Part shown: positions 25,516 through 36,600 of the stretch, piece after piece
Position numbering within the stretch: position 1 is the stretch's first letter
Layout: every line of letters starts with the position of its first letter
From: Monarcha castaneiventris obscurior
Lineage: Eukaryota > Chordata > Aves > Passeriformes > Monarchidae
Direction: 5' to 3'
DNA length: 64,000 bases
Assembly: GCA_026261815.1 (NCBI GenBank)
Contig: JAMPIT010000886.1
Coordinates: forward strand, 20,504,001-20,568,000
Position numbers and translations under genes: made by a program
The notes under the pieces: model-generated
The model's input: the letters and a program-made list of their open reading frames with translations, nothing else
The model's database searches: none
What the model was told of the DNA's origin: nothing

Positions 25516-25739
25516 GTTCCCTGTTGTTAGCAGGGAGTGAACAACTCTTTGCACCTTGGTGCAGAACTGGCCCAGGTTGCTCCCCTGTCGCGGTCTGCCA
25601 GAGGCCGCTGATGGGACAGGCGGCCAAGGGCACCGTGGTCAGTGGTGGCCGCGGCTCAGCAGCGCTCGGCCGTGCGCTGCTTCCGCCTCAGCTGCCCGTG
25701 CGGACAGTGCTGGTCCGGGCTCAGCGAGCAGCAGCCCCG

Positions 25740-25775
25740 CAGCCCTTCCCGCAGCCCTTCCCGCAGCCCTTCCCG
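25740..25775. repeat. 12-base tandem repeat, 3 copies, in the CpG island
   Basis: CAGCCCTTCCCG occurs three times head to tail, followed by a partial copy. This is a small GC-rich minisatellite upstream of the SEC24C start region. Confidence 0.95.
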
Positions 25776-25799
25776 CAGCCGCCTCCCGCCCCCCTCGGG

Positions 25800-25935
25800 A
25801 CGTCAGCGGCCGCGGCCTCCCGGCGCCTGCGCCGCATCCGGGCCCCAGCGGGCGGAGCGCGGACGTGGCAGCGGCGGGCGGGGAGCGGTGGGGCGGGAGC
25901 CGGAAGCGGGCCCGGGAGTGGCGGCGGCAGCGGTG
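25800..25935 (+). other. SEC24C: SEC24C exon 1 (non-coding, 5' end approximate)
   Basis: A donor GTGAGT follows GGCGGCAGCGGTG, so exon 1 would end at 25935. The 5' end cannot be read from sequence and is set roughly at the start of the Sp1/ETS cluster. A non-coding first exon in the CpG island fits the position of the start codon in exon 2. Confidence 0.5.
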
Positions 25936-28900
25936 GTGAGTGAGGCCCGAAGGGGCTCCGGGTGGCCGGGCCCACCGGCGGGGCCGTGCGGTGCCCGCTG
26001 CGGGCGGACGGGCGGGCGTACGGGCGGGCGGCACCGCACCCGGCGGCCCGGCCGCGGCCCGGACCCGAGGTGCTGCCGCCGCTGCCGCTTCCTCCTCCGC
26101 CGAGGCCCGGCGGCGCCCGGTCGGGTGACGCGCTGGGCCCGCCGTGCTGCGCGCCGCGGGCGGCTCTGCAGAGCCCCGGGGCTCCCCGGAACGCGCCCGG
26201 GCGGCAGCGTCCGCACCGCCCGCGGCCCGGCGGGTGCCGGGGGGCTGCGGGGCCGGGCCGGTTGTCGGCGGGGCCTGCTCTGCCAGTGCCTGGCTGCCCC
26301 GGGGGAGCCGTCGGTGTCCCGGTGAGGTGCGGCGACTCCCGGCGGCTGCGAGGCGGGCCGTCGGTCCCGCCCGGAGAACCGAGTGCTTCTTTTTGGCCGG
26401 GGTGCGCCGCGAGTCAAATACCCCCCTCTCCAAGCTCCCTAATCTCCTGTAATCCGCGGATCCTTCCCCTGGCGTTTGTGCTGGGCTGCTCAAGCTTTCA
26501 TTCATTCGAGCTCTGTAAAGGATGGTCGTCCCTTGCGGAGATCTGGCGGCTGAGATTGGTTGGATTTGGTAGTAAAACTTACTGGTTGCCTGTCTGTGGC
26601 TTTGAAAAAAGGAAGAAGGAAAGTAAAGGAGATGGCATGGTCGAAATACAGGTGTAGTCTTGAAAAGGTGGTTATGCAAGATGGGACTCTTGCTTTCCAT
26701 GTAGATAGTGCTTTAAATGTGTTTATTTTTTGTTGTTGGAGTTTGCTTTCACTCCTTCTGAGGAAACGCTTTTGATGGAGTACAGTGAAGCTTAGATTCC
26801 TTTTTTCCTTTTATTTTTTTTAAAGTGTACTGAGCTCTGAGAGAGACTTTGCGAAACTGTCCAAACTGGCCTGTAGTTGAAGTTCTTTTTAAACTCACTG
26901 GCTAATGGAAGTGCTTGTTGGAACATAAGAGAATTGCTTACGCCTATATCAGAAGTTATCCACAGGAATTAGTGTTTGTACTGTCACTGAAAATACAGAT
27001 TTTTGCAGTTTGGTACTCTGTTGATTGTTAGCTGCTAATGTGATAATTCCTTAAAAATATTTCTAGGTCCATTTCTGTTACAGGATTCTGTAGTCAGCTT
27101 TACCAAATATGAGGAATGTTGGTCAGAAATAACCATCTGAGACATAACTTGCAAATTCTTTTTTGTTGTTTTATATAAGCAGCACAAAATCACATCACTG
27201 GAATGGGAGGTGACTACTGATTTTGTACTAAAGTCTTTACTGTTTATTAATATGAAGCTTTCCTGAGTAAATTTAGGGAACTCTGGCATTAACATTGTTT
27301 TTTTTTCTTTCCCCCAACCTTCTCCTAGAGTAGGTGTTCCAGTTATGGGATGGATAGAAATATATGTAGCCTAAAACTTCCAAGCTTTCCTCTTTAAAGG
27401 AGACTTATTTTCAATCACGCATATACATACACTCTGTGAAAACCTAAACATTTCTTTCCATTTTTTTGTGGAACAAGTTCCTGCTAATGGAACTACCCTT
27501 TTTGGCTTGAAGCCGTGCCCTTCAGGATTCTTTTTATTGCTGTAGACAGGCTGTGAAATGGACATCAATATAGAAAATATATAATTGCTTCTTAATATGC
27601 TGTGACACTCCAGGTTCTAATTTCATGGCTGAAAGCTGGTTTATAGCAGTGAACAGCTATTTAAAGGATTATTTATTTGATGAGTGGTTTGGTGCTTGTA
27701 CCTCTTTGAATGTTTTTTCCTGCTATGGTAGGACTATGTTATCTTCCTGTAACACTTATTATCAGAAGGAGGGTCAAAAATCAAAGGAAGAATTGATGGT
27801 TGGCTAAGGAAGGGCAAGGTACAAAGAGTCACCAGCAGTGATCAACAACAAGGTCTCTTCAGAAGAGAGAAGGTGGATGTTTCTTGTTCTTTAGGTTTGG
27901 AAAGCTGTGTTAGGGATAAATGGTGAAGATAGAGCTTGTTTATATATGTTCAGCAAGATTCATTGTTAATTTAGAAAGCACTTAAAGACAGTATAAAATG
28001 GCAGTATGTGTTAGGAAAAGCTAATTCTGACCTTTTTCTGTTTCTCGCAAGTGGTGAAAATTGTGTAATGTATATTTGTGTAGAGGAAGTCAGAGCACAG
28101 AAATTGTGGATGAAAGATGGCCAGTGTTACAATGTATGTGAAGAGAACTTGTTTTTTAGTCTTATTCCATATATTCCCGTTCTTCCTTTCTTCCTTCTGG
28201 CCCCTTCTCTAAATTTGAAACTGCTAATGTAACTTTTTCTAATCAATTATGCTTATGCAAGGTTCACAGAAATTATTCCGATTACTTCACTCAGTGTGGC
28301 ATATACGGCCACGTGTATGTGGAGGTAGCTAAAAAATAGATCTTTCATTGTGATTTTGTTGATGCTGTATTGTCAGTGACTTTTGCCTCCACAGGGCTGC
28401 TCTTCTGAAGCCATGCTCAGAACAATGCTCATAATAGAGCGCTTTTCAAATCTTTTCCTGGAGCTTTATTACAAGGATAGAGATGTGAATCAGTCCCACC
28501 AGGAGACTTGAGTCAACAAAGTGTAAAATGTCATTGAAGTAGAAATCTAGTGGTAATGGCAGGGGTTGGAAATAGTGGTAATTTTAAGGTTAGGTCAAGA
28601 CTAAGCTGGGATTTTTTGTAGTCAGTTTTTAATCACTTCCACTCTTGTAACTTGTGTACTGTATTGTACCTTGCCCAGGATGATGAATCAGCCTAACAAA
28701 ACTGGGTTTAGTGTGGCCCTTCTTTAGAAGAATATAGAAGTGATCACACCTTAGATTTACTTTGAAAACCATGTCTTATACCTTTCATGAACTGTTAAAC
28801 GTTTCTGGCAGTAACTCAAAATGCATGGATGAAGAAAATGTTCCCTGTGGTGTAACAAGTTGAGAATCTGCACAGGCAGGAAGACAGAGTGCCACATACT

Positions 28901-31900
28901 ACAACCAGATTGGAGTTGGTTCCAGTGTTGCCATTTGGGTTGATTTGGACAAATGTGTGGGAAGCATTTGTTACAATGGCCTATGGGTTTACAGATTACT
29001 TGGCAGTTTCTGACTTCTAGGACATGAGTTTCTTTTCCAGGATTTTCTATAGAAAAAAAACCCAGGAATTTTTTATATCTGAAAAGAACCAAGAGTGCTT
29101 GTGGAAGACAAAGTCAAGCTGTCAATGAAACAAAAGCAAGGACATCTGCCTTTCCGAAGAGTGTTCTTAGCTCCAGAGTCTAGGTCTTTGTAAGAGTAGC
29201 AAAACCTTGCTGCTTCCAGAACAGAAACACTAAAAGCACTGTAGGCAATATTCTAAATTGCTGGTGCTCTCCTTCTATCCCATCTTTTGGAAATAGTTTT
29301 GATTTTTGTGTTAAAGTAAATAGGCATGTTTCCTTCAGTTTCAGGATAACATAGGTGGCCATGTTGTTGTCTTGGGTTACGTGTGGGATTTTTTTGTTGT
29401 TGTGGGTTTGGGTTTTGTTTTTTTTTTTAATATCAGAAGTTGAAACAAACTAGTCTTTTCCTTCTCTGGGACCAGTAAAAAAAGGCACTAGCATCTTTCT
29501 GAAGGAAAGTAATTTTGCTGTATGTCTTTCCTTTAGAAAATGAACAAGAACTGATGAGATCAAGCTTTTCAGTTTCAAAAGGGAGTTAACAGTGAATGCA
29601 GACTATAAAAAATGATGAATATGAAGTTTTCAGTGATCTGGGAGGTTTGCTTATTGAAATGAGCTCATATGAATCACTAGTTTTTTTAAAAGCATGTCAT
29701 AAAAACTTCGCTGTGGTCTGATTTGTTTGGATACTGAGGAATCTTGAAGCTATTGTAAAAATTTAGATATTCCATACCCCCCACATTATTCCTGTGTATT
29801 TTCCTCCCATCAGTTTATTACTGATCTTCACTGGTCGTCTGTCTAGTACAGCAGCTTTCTGATGTAATTGTAGCTTTGTAACTGTTTTGACCAAAACTTC
29901 ACGGTCAGCTGCCTTTATACAGAGGAATAGAAAATGGCATAGAGTGACTGCTTCCTGCTTTGCAGGAAAATTGTTGTTTATGGTAGTGACCACTTGTTGT
30001 CATAGGTTTTTTTTCTGTAGCATCAGTCCTGCTTGTTTGAGTCCTGTGTATCGTAACTGCTGACTAGTAAGTAATATGTTCAACACCATGTGTCAGTATT
30101 GTTTGGCTTAGTTTTGGTAATGTTACTATGTGCAAAGGAGTATCCTCAGCATTTTTATCCAGTGAAATGGCCTGTTATCTCCATTTCTGCCTGTCTGGTA
30201 TATGTATTTTTTCTGTCATTCTCCACATCTCACCCACCCTTCATGTCATAAGACAGAGCACAAAATTCTCCCCTCCTCCATATCTCTTCAAGTGACCAGG
30301 TTCTAATTTACACAGAGATGTTTTTTGAGTGCAGACAAAATGAATGTTTGATACAAATAACTTGTACTGGGGAAGAGGGAAAACGGACTCAGTCAGTGAC
30401 AACTGACTTCCACCTTCTCAGAGGCAGATACTCTTGGTCCTGTCCTATGGTATTTCACACCAGTGATGAGCAAGCATGCCACAAGCCTTATGTTCAGAGC
30501 AAGTCGAGCACCAAAACAATGAAGCAGTCTGCACTTCAGCACTGGACTTGTTCTTAAGTCTCCCTCCTTGACCCTCTGCCGGTGTAGAGCAAGCATCAAC
30601 GTGAGTTGTGATGAAGATGAACCTGTGCTGGCTGGCACATGGGCTAGCTAAAGGTCTGAGGTGTATCTGCCTTTCAGCTGGGACACTGAGTTAGAACCAT
30701 CTTGTTTGTGTAGCTACTTTTTCCACAAAAGTGTAGGAGATTATCTCAAAACTCTTTGTCTCTGTAAGATGTGCATTAAATCAGCTCACCTCTCAGTTTT
30801 GGTATTGTGGAGAGAGCAACAAGCTGACAGATATCACCTGCTCAGGCAGGAAATACTGATATCCATGTGAGGGAGGGAAGGTTGAAAAGGGAATATTAAA
30901 AGATCATGAGGTAAGATCACTTACTGGATATACACTCACAGCAGTAAGTCAGAAGTGGTTTACAAGGGACATGCTTGAGTTCTTGTCCCATCATGCTTTA
31001 GAAAAACAGGAGAAAAATCATGGATGGAAGGTTGGTCTTCTGCCCTGTAGTAATTCCTTGTTTGAACATTAGATCTGTGCAGGGATTTCTGTAGGTCTAA
31101 AAGGAGTTACCCTGTGGAATACTGCTACTCTGCAGCTCTTCCTGGAGGAGGGACCTGTTTGCAGGAGCAGTGACTAGAAGCCAAGTTCCTCATGTGCAAT
31201 CCAATAAGCAGGGGCAGGAAGAAGAGAAAGCAGCCTTCCTTTCTTGTCAGAAAGCCCTGCCTAGATGTTCAAAGATGAGAAGGTAGAGGAGTCCTCTCAA
31301 AGTGTTCTGCCTTCCCTGTACCCCCACCTTTGCAGGAAGCACTCTCTTGTTTTACTGTTTGTACAGAGCAGGAGGTGGCTGAGAGTAGGTCTGTGATTGC
31401 AGTGTGGTGACACTGATGGCCTGCCTGGGCAGGAAGAGGTTAACCTTTCAGGGAACTTGGGAAGGGAGCAGGTCCCAAAGTCCAGACTTCTTGCCCACAC
31501 GGCTGCTCAGGTTAGACTGTTTTGCAGAACTAAGTCAAAGGTGGTGTGGGAAACCAGAATTTTTAGAGATTACATGTTATGACAGCAGGAGAGTAACCAC
31601 GTTTAAAACCACTGCGTGCTGGTGAAAAATTCTGTCACGCTCTTGTAAGCTGTTGCAAATGACATGTTAACTTTGAAGAGCAAATTACCTTTAAATATTT
31701 CAGAGGAGATCTTTTTCTAAATAGAAGCCCTATCTTTGCCTTTATACAGCTTGGAGAATAAAAATGTAAAACTTCATTTGTTTCCTTTCATTAAAGTTTA
31801 AAATCTAATTTTGGAGTAAGTATTAATAATTTTAGTATTGACATTTGTCATGTTTACTAGCTGTAGGAGGATAAATGTAGTTTTTGTGTATTGTGCTAGC

Positions 31901-33446
31901 TTTCTTTTGTAAATAATTCAATCTCTCTATTGTGATATATATATTTTCCTTTTATTATATGTATGAAAGAATGTCTTCATGCGGATGATTCTTACAGAGC
32001 TGTGGTTCTTCCAGTACCTTTGCTGTACAACTGTGGTGTCAGTTGCTGAAATAATTCTTTGGCATCATATTTTTGGTAATGTGAAGAACCAACCTTAGCA
32101 TTGTTTGGCATGTGCTAATCAGAGTGTAGGCAAACCATCTTGGGGCTTGTTACCTGATTGAGTTAAGCTACAGATTCCTGGTCAGGCTTTGCCTCAAGTG
32201 GTTGGTGGCTGTTGCACCTCTGTCTCCTCTGTGTTAAGATTTACTTTATATCTTTAACTCACAAGTTCATCATAGGGTTTGGAGAAAAATGCAAGGGCAA
32301 CATTAGTTATTTATTTTACTTTTACTTTGCACTTTTATATAAACTGAAGTTTTTTAGTAAATTCAGTTGCCCTAAACAAGTTTCTTTAGTGTTAGTGTAG
32401 GTAGTCTTAGCTAAAGAGGATAACAGTGACGTGGAGTGTCCAAAGAAGTACAGGAGATGCAAAATATTCTTAAGAGAAACACACTAGGAGGGAATCTCCT
32501 GCCCCTAAAGTCATCTCCTTGATTCTTCGCAAATGCAAGGCACTGTGAGTTATCTGCCTGTTTGCTGTTGTGTGAATTGCCTGCTTGGTTTGGGGTCTTA
32601 CAATAATATTACTGCTTTTCTTGTTATAAAGCTAGTCAGTCTCTTTATACAGTATGGGGAATTAGGAATCTGTTAAGCAAGATTTCTTGTGAAAGTTGCT
32701 AAGAAATGTCTCTCCTGTATCTGACACTCCGTTTCAGGTCTTACACTTTGGTATAACTCCTTTAGTGCTATCTTTGCCTGTGATAATTTTCCATTTTGAA
32801 CATTTTTCCTAGGTGAACATTTTGCTTTTGGAATATCTTTCTTTTCTGAAATGTATGTACATAGTAAGGAATTTAAATCTTCTATTGCTAAAAAAAAATA
32901 GACTATAGCCCCCTATGCTGGTGCTGTTCTAGATTCTATCAAACACTTCAAGCAGCTGCCTTGGTGGATGGTGAAGTGTAACAAGGAAACATGATCAAGT
33001 AAACTAGCACAGAGGTGACAGCTGAACTTGTTCAGTGTTACTGAAGTGTTATGTTAAGGAATCGCTCATCAATATAATGGAATCTATTTTCTGTTGGTCT
33101 GATTCTGTGAGGTGGAAGTAGTTCGTAAGGTTTCTCAGGAGGCTTAGTAATGAGGTGCTATGGAATGGCAAATGATGGTGTTTCTATCAAAGGTGATGAT
33201 CAGGAGTCTAACCAGGATGAAATGCTGACTAAGTTGATTAGAAAACATAGTTTCTGAAAATACTCTTTTAAATAACTCTTGTAAAGCATTTATGTTACTT
33301 GTAAAAGTTGCTGTGCAAGAGTAAGTTATCATTAATGTTTTAGCTTCCCAAATACCTTAGGATCTCTAACTTATTTCAAAACAGTAGGGAAGCTGACCAG
33401 TTTGGTTTTATATCTGCTAAAAGTCATTTTTTCCCCCTTTTTGCAG
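25936..33446 (+). other. SEC24C: SEC24C intron 1 (7.5 kb)
   Basis: The intron begins with the rest of the CpG island and ends with the pyrimidine tract TTTTTTCCCCCTTTTTGCAG. I see no coding exon, CR1 fragment or RNA gene in it. The short open frames on both strands have no recognisable content. Confidence 0.65.
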
Positions 33447-33649
33447 GTGAGATTAGTTTGGGGATGTGAATACAATGAGTGTAAACCAGCAAGCTCACAC
33501 GGGGCCTCCTTACGGGCAACCTCAGCCTGGATATCAGGGATACCAGCAGCCTGCCTACGGAGCACAGTCATTGCCAGGGGTTCCTCAGTCGCAGTATGGA
33601 GCTTATAATGGGCCGATGCCAGGATATCAACAGCCAGTCCCTCCACAAG
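33447..33649 (+). CDS. SEC24C: SEC24C exon 2 (start codon; residues 1-58)
   Basis: The acceptor CAG ends at 33446 and the donor GTACTG starts at 33650. The exon has 28 untranslated bases and then ATG at 33475 with A at -3. The peptide begins [20 protein letters not shown] and contains [15 protein letters not shown], matching the SEC24C start. Two oddities sit in the short 5' UTR: an ATG-TGA start-stop at 33464 and a GTGAG directly after the acceptor. It ends in phase 1. Confidence 0.96.
33464..33469 (+). promoter_or_regulatory. SEC24C: Start-stop upstream element (ATG TGA)
   Basis: An ATG with G at -3 is followed directly by TGA, ending 5 bases before the SEC24C start codon. Such start-stop elements can hold a ribosome and lower or condition translation of the main frame (known for other genes). 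The effect here is inferred. Confidence 0.45.
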
Positions 33650-36600
33650 GTACTGCTCAATCAATACTTAATGATTGATAACGTGTGGATTGTGGTGTGC
33701 ATGGAATTTTTGCTGTATACTTCCTATTGTAAGTCTTTTTTCTTGTGGTAGCAATTATCTTTTTTTCTCTATGTAATTTGCACAATGCTAAAAATCATGT
33801 TGTCCCATATTCTGAGGTTGTTGTGCTATTTCTTGTCCAGTTTAGTAGGGCTTACTCTTCTTTTGGTAGTTCATAAAATTGACACGTTGAGAAACAGCCT
33901 GCTTTTTTCTCTGTGTCCATGTCCCTGTGTTACTGAAGCACCTGACTGGAAGAGTCCTCCTGGTGAGGTGATGTCAAGAGGCAGCAGTTAGGGACTGTAA
34001 CAGATTTATAATTGAGCCCACCTTACAGTATTATGTAGAAAGATCTGCACTCCATCCTGAAGGATTAAGACATACAACTCTAGGTAGGAAGTGTATTTGG
34101 AGCTATTTTCTCTAATGTCTTTAAATTCAATAAAAAGTTTGTAGACATGTGGCAAGCTAATGTATTCCAGAATTTCACTGATTCTGCAGGATCATATCCC
34201 TTGTTATTTTTGTGTTAAAAAAAAAAAGAAAGTAATTCAACTTTTGTTTTCCTATCTTCAAAAGAAAGGCTGACTTTAATAAAGAATTCTGTGAGTCTTG
34301 GTTTTCAAATACCTGAATTTCTTTGGGAAATCAGTAGTGACTTTAACATATGAAATGTAGAGGAGAAAATATTATTGCTTTGAATACAAGTTTGTCTGCC
34401 TTTTCAGATCACAGGGATGAATTCAGTTTTGCTGAAATTAGCACATGAACTTAAAAATATTTGTTTCGGTTTCAGATGGGTGTTCTAAGGTAATTAGGAC
34501 TATGCTGGTCATGCTAATCATCTCTGTACTATTCCCCCTGCAAACACATCTTCAATCTTTTGCAATTTCTTGAATTTTAACCCAGATTCAATGAGGATAG
34601 AACAACCAAAGTGCCTCTAGTTGTCTTGAAACAAACAGAAGTGGGGGACTGAAATTTGGGTGCTGAATAATTGCACTGTTGGATTTTTGTCTAGAGTTAG
34701 TAGAGTAGTGGAGTAAAAGAGTTGAGTGTGATGTGGTAAAGAATGGGTTATTCAGTTGCTCCATCTTCCTTTTCTTTCCTTAATCCTCTTCCTCCCATGC
34801 TTTCAATAAATCTCTTCTAACAGCACTTTCTGAGAATTTTGAATTAATTTCACAAAGGGTTTGAATTCCTATAAAAGTAATGAAAATCATCTCTGAGTGG
34901 AGGAAAGGAGCCCTGCTTCCTGGGAAAACAGAGGCAGAGCTCAGCCACTGAGTACTCTCTTTGACTGCTCTCTGTAGCCATTGACTCGCTTGTGTTTTCT
35001 GTCCAATGGAAGGAATGGGGAGAAATGGTACTTGCTTTAGTGAGGGAGCTAGGGGGATTCAAGAGGAACAAAAATTACCACAGATTTGGAAAAGTTGCAT
35101 CAGTGCAGCTATTTATATAAAAGAGGTTTTGGCTGTTGGCAGTGTGAAGAGTGATTAGGGTGTCAGTGAAAAGAAACTGATGAGCATCTCCTATCAGTTA
35201 CTTCAAGAATTTTCAGACTTTGCAAGCCTGACAAGCACCTCTCTTTAAGGGAATTAACTTTTTTCTTCTGGATTATTTCTGGTTTGCCTTTTTAAATTTT
35301 GGAACAGTGGTTCCAAAATTAAATGTGGTTCACGACAGCTCAGTAATGACATACCTAGATACCTTGAAAACATTCATACACACTTGTGCAGATTAAAAAT
35401 GCAAATTTTGTGCCAGTAATGATTGAAAGGTGGTGTGACACTGAGGGCAACAAGGTGGTCTCATTTGAACAACAAAACTCTGTCTCATGTGCTTTATTGT
35501 TATTATCAGGCAAAGGCCATCCACAGTTTGTGGGGATTTTTTTCCATCTTTTTTTCTGGCCCCATCATTCCTGGACTTAACAGACTGTATTAAGGAAATC
35601 TCAGTTGTCAGGCTGTGCATTTTGGACCTGCTGTTTAGGATTCCTATCTTTCAGAAGAAAGTAATGTAAAATTCAGAGCACTAGCACAACAGCCAGAGGT
35701 TGACCTGTCAGTGGCTGCTGAGTATGAAATCCCCGTGGAAGAGGGAGTAAAATGAACAGCACGTTACCAGAAACAGCAGACAGGTGATAGCAAAACATAG
35801 TGACCTAGTTACCCTTTCTACCACCACCTCCAATGCATTATGTTTACTGCAAGTCTTTGGGGCAAGACCTGTTGTAGCTGCATAATGTAGAGGAGAGAGA
35901 ATTAATTTCAGAGGCGGGAATTTAGGAAACACTGAGGGGTAAAAGGAAAATGCCAATGTTATTCTGTAATCTCAAAATAGTTGTCTTAGGGATTTATTTT
36001 TAAAATAACAGTAAAATTGCTTGGAGGACTGAGTGGAGAAATGTTGGGAGCCAGAGTCATCCTTAGTCAGGGAGAGTTTTGCATCTGATTGATGTGACAA
36101 ACCCTGACTCTAGATGGAATCATGGGAATGCTGTGGCAGTGATGATACTCTTTCTGGGGACCAGAAGTGGAGTGCTGTGGCGCTGGCTGAAAATAGTTGC
36201 TTCTTGTTATGAGAATATTGAAAGAACCAGGACAGTTTTGCACTGGTCCTTTAGTCAGTCTATTGGTTTCCTTCAGGTGAGGTCATGCAGTTGAAAGTGC
36301 AAACACAATTACCTGAATACCTTTAACAATTAGACCGTGACTGGATCATTTTACATTAGGCTTAGTTTATGAAACTGTTAACATTTGTGTTAATGTAAAG
36401 ACTACATTTGTAATATGTTATGCATGGTAGAAGAGAGGGAGTGTAGCTTAAGGAGCAAGGTGGTAGATGACATGAATTTTGTGTTATTTTCTGGACTGCA
36501 GGCTGTTCTCAGCATTGGAAAGGCTGTTTCTCAGTGCTTTCTCTCAGGCTTGATTTACTGGTGTATTCTGTCTTTCCAGGTTACTTTCCTTCCTTGGGGT

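Larger units (their letters stand above)
25540..26400 (+). promoter_or_regulatory. SEC24C: CpG-island promoter of SEC24C
   Basis: This is a dense CpG island in otherwise moderate-GC sequence. Sites seen upstream of the proposed exon 1 donor are a CRE-like GACGTCAG (25799-25806), GACGTGGC (25862-25869, close to the unfolded-protein-response element core), a GC box GGGGCGGG (25890-25897) and an ETS/GABP site CCGGAAG (25900-25906). There is no TATA box. The open frames of up to 353 codons across the island, on both strands, are Pro/Arg/Ala/Gly-rich. They are an artefact of the GC content. Confidence 0.85.

Noticed and set aside
25639..26700. Open frames of up to 353 codons on both strands across the CpG island
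   Set aside because: They follow from very high GC, are Pro/Arg/Ala/Gly-rich without any domain, overlap each other in several frames and cover the SEC24C promoter and non-coding exon 1.
35295..35320. Perfect 11-base hairpin as a microRNA precursor
   Set aside because: The stem is far shorter than a precursor needs. It is kept only as an inverted repeat.
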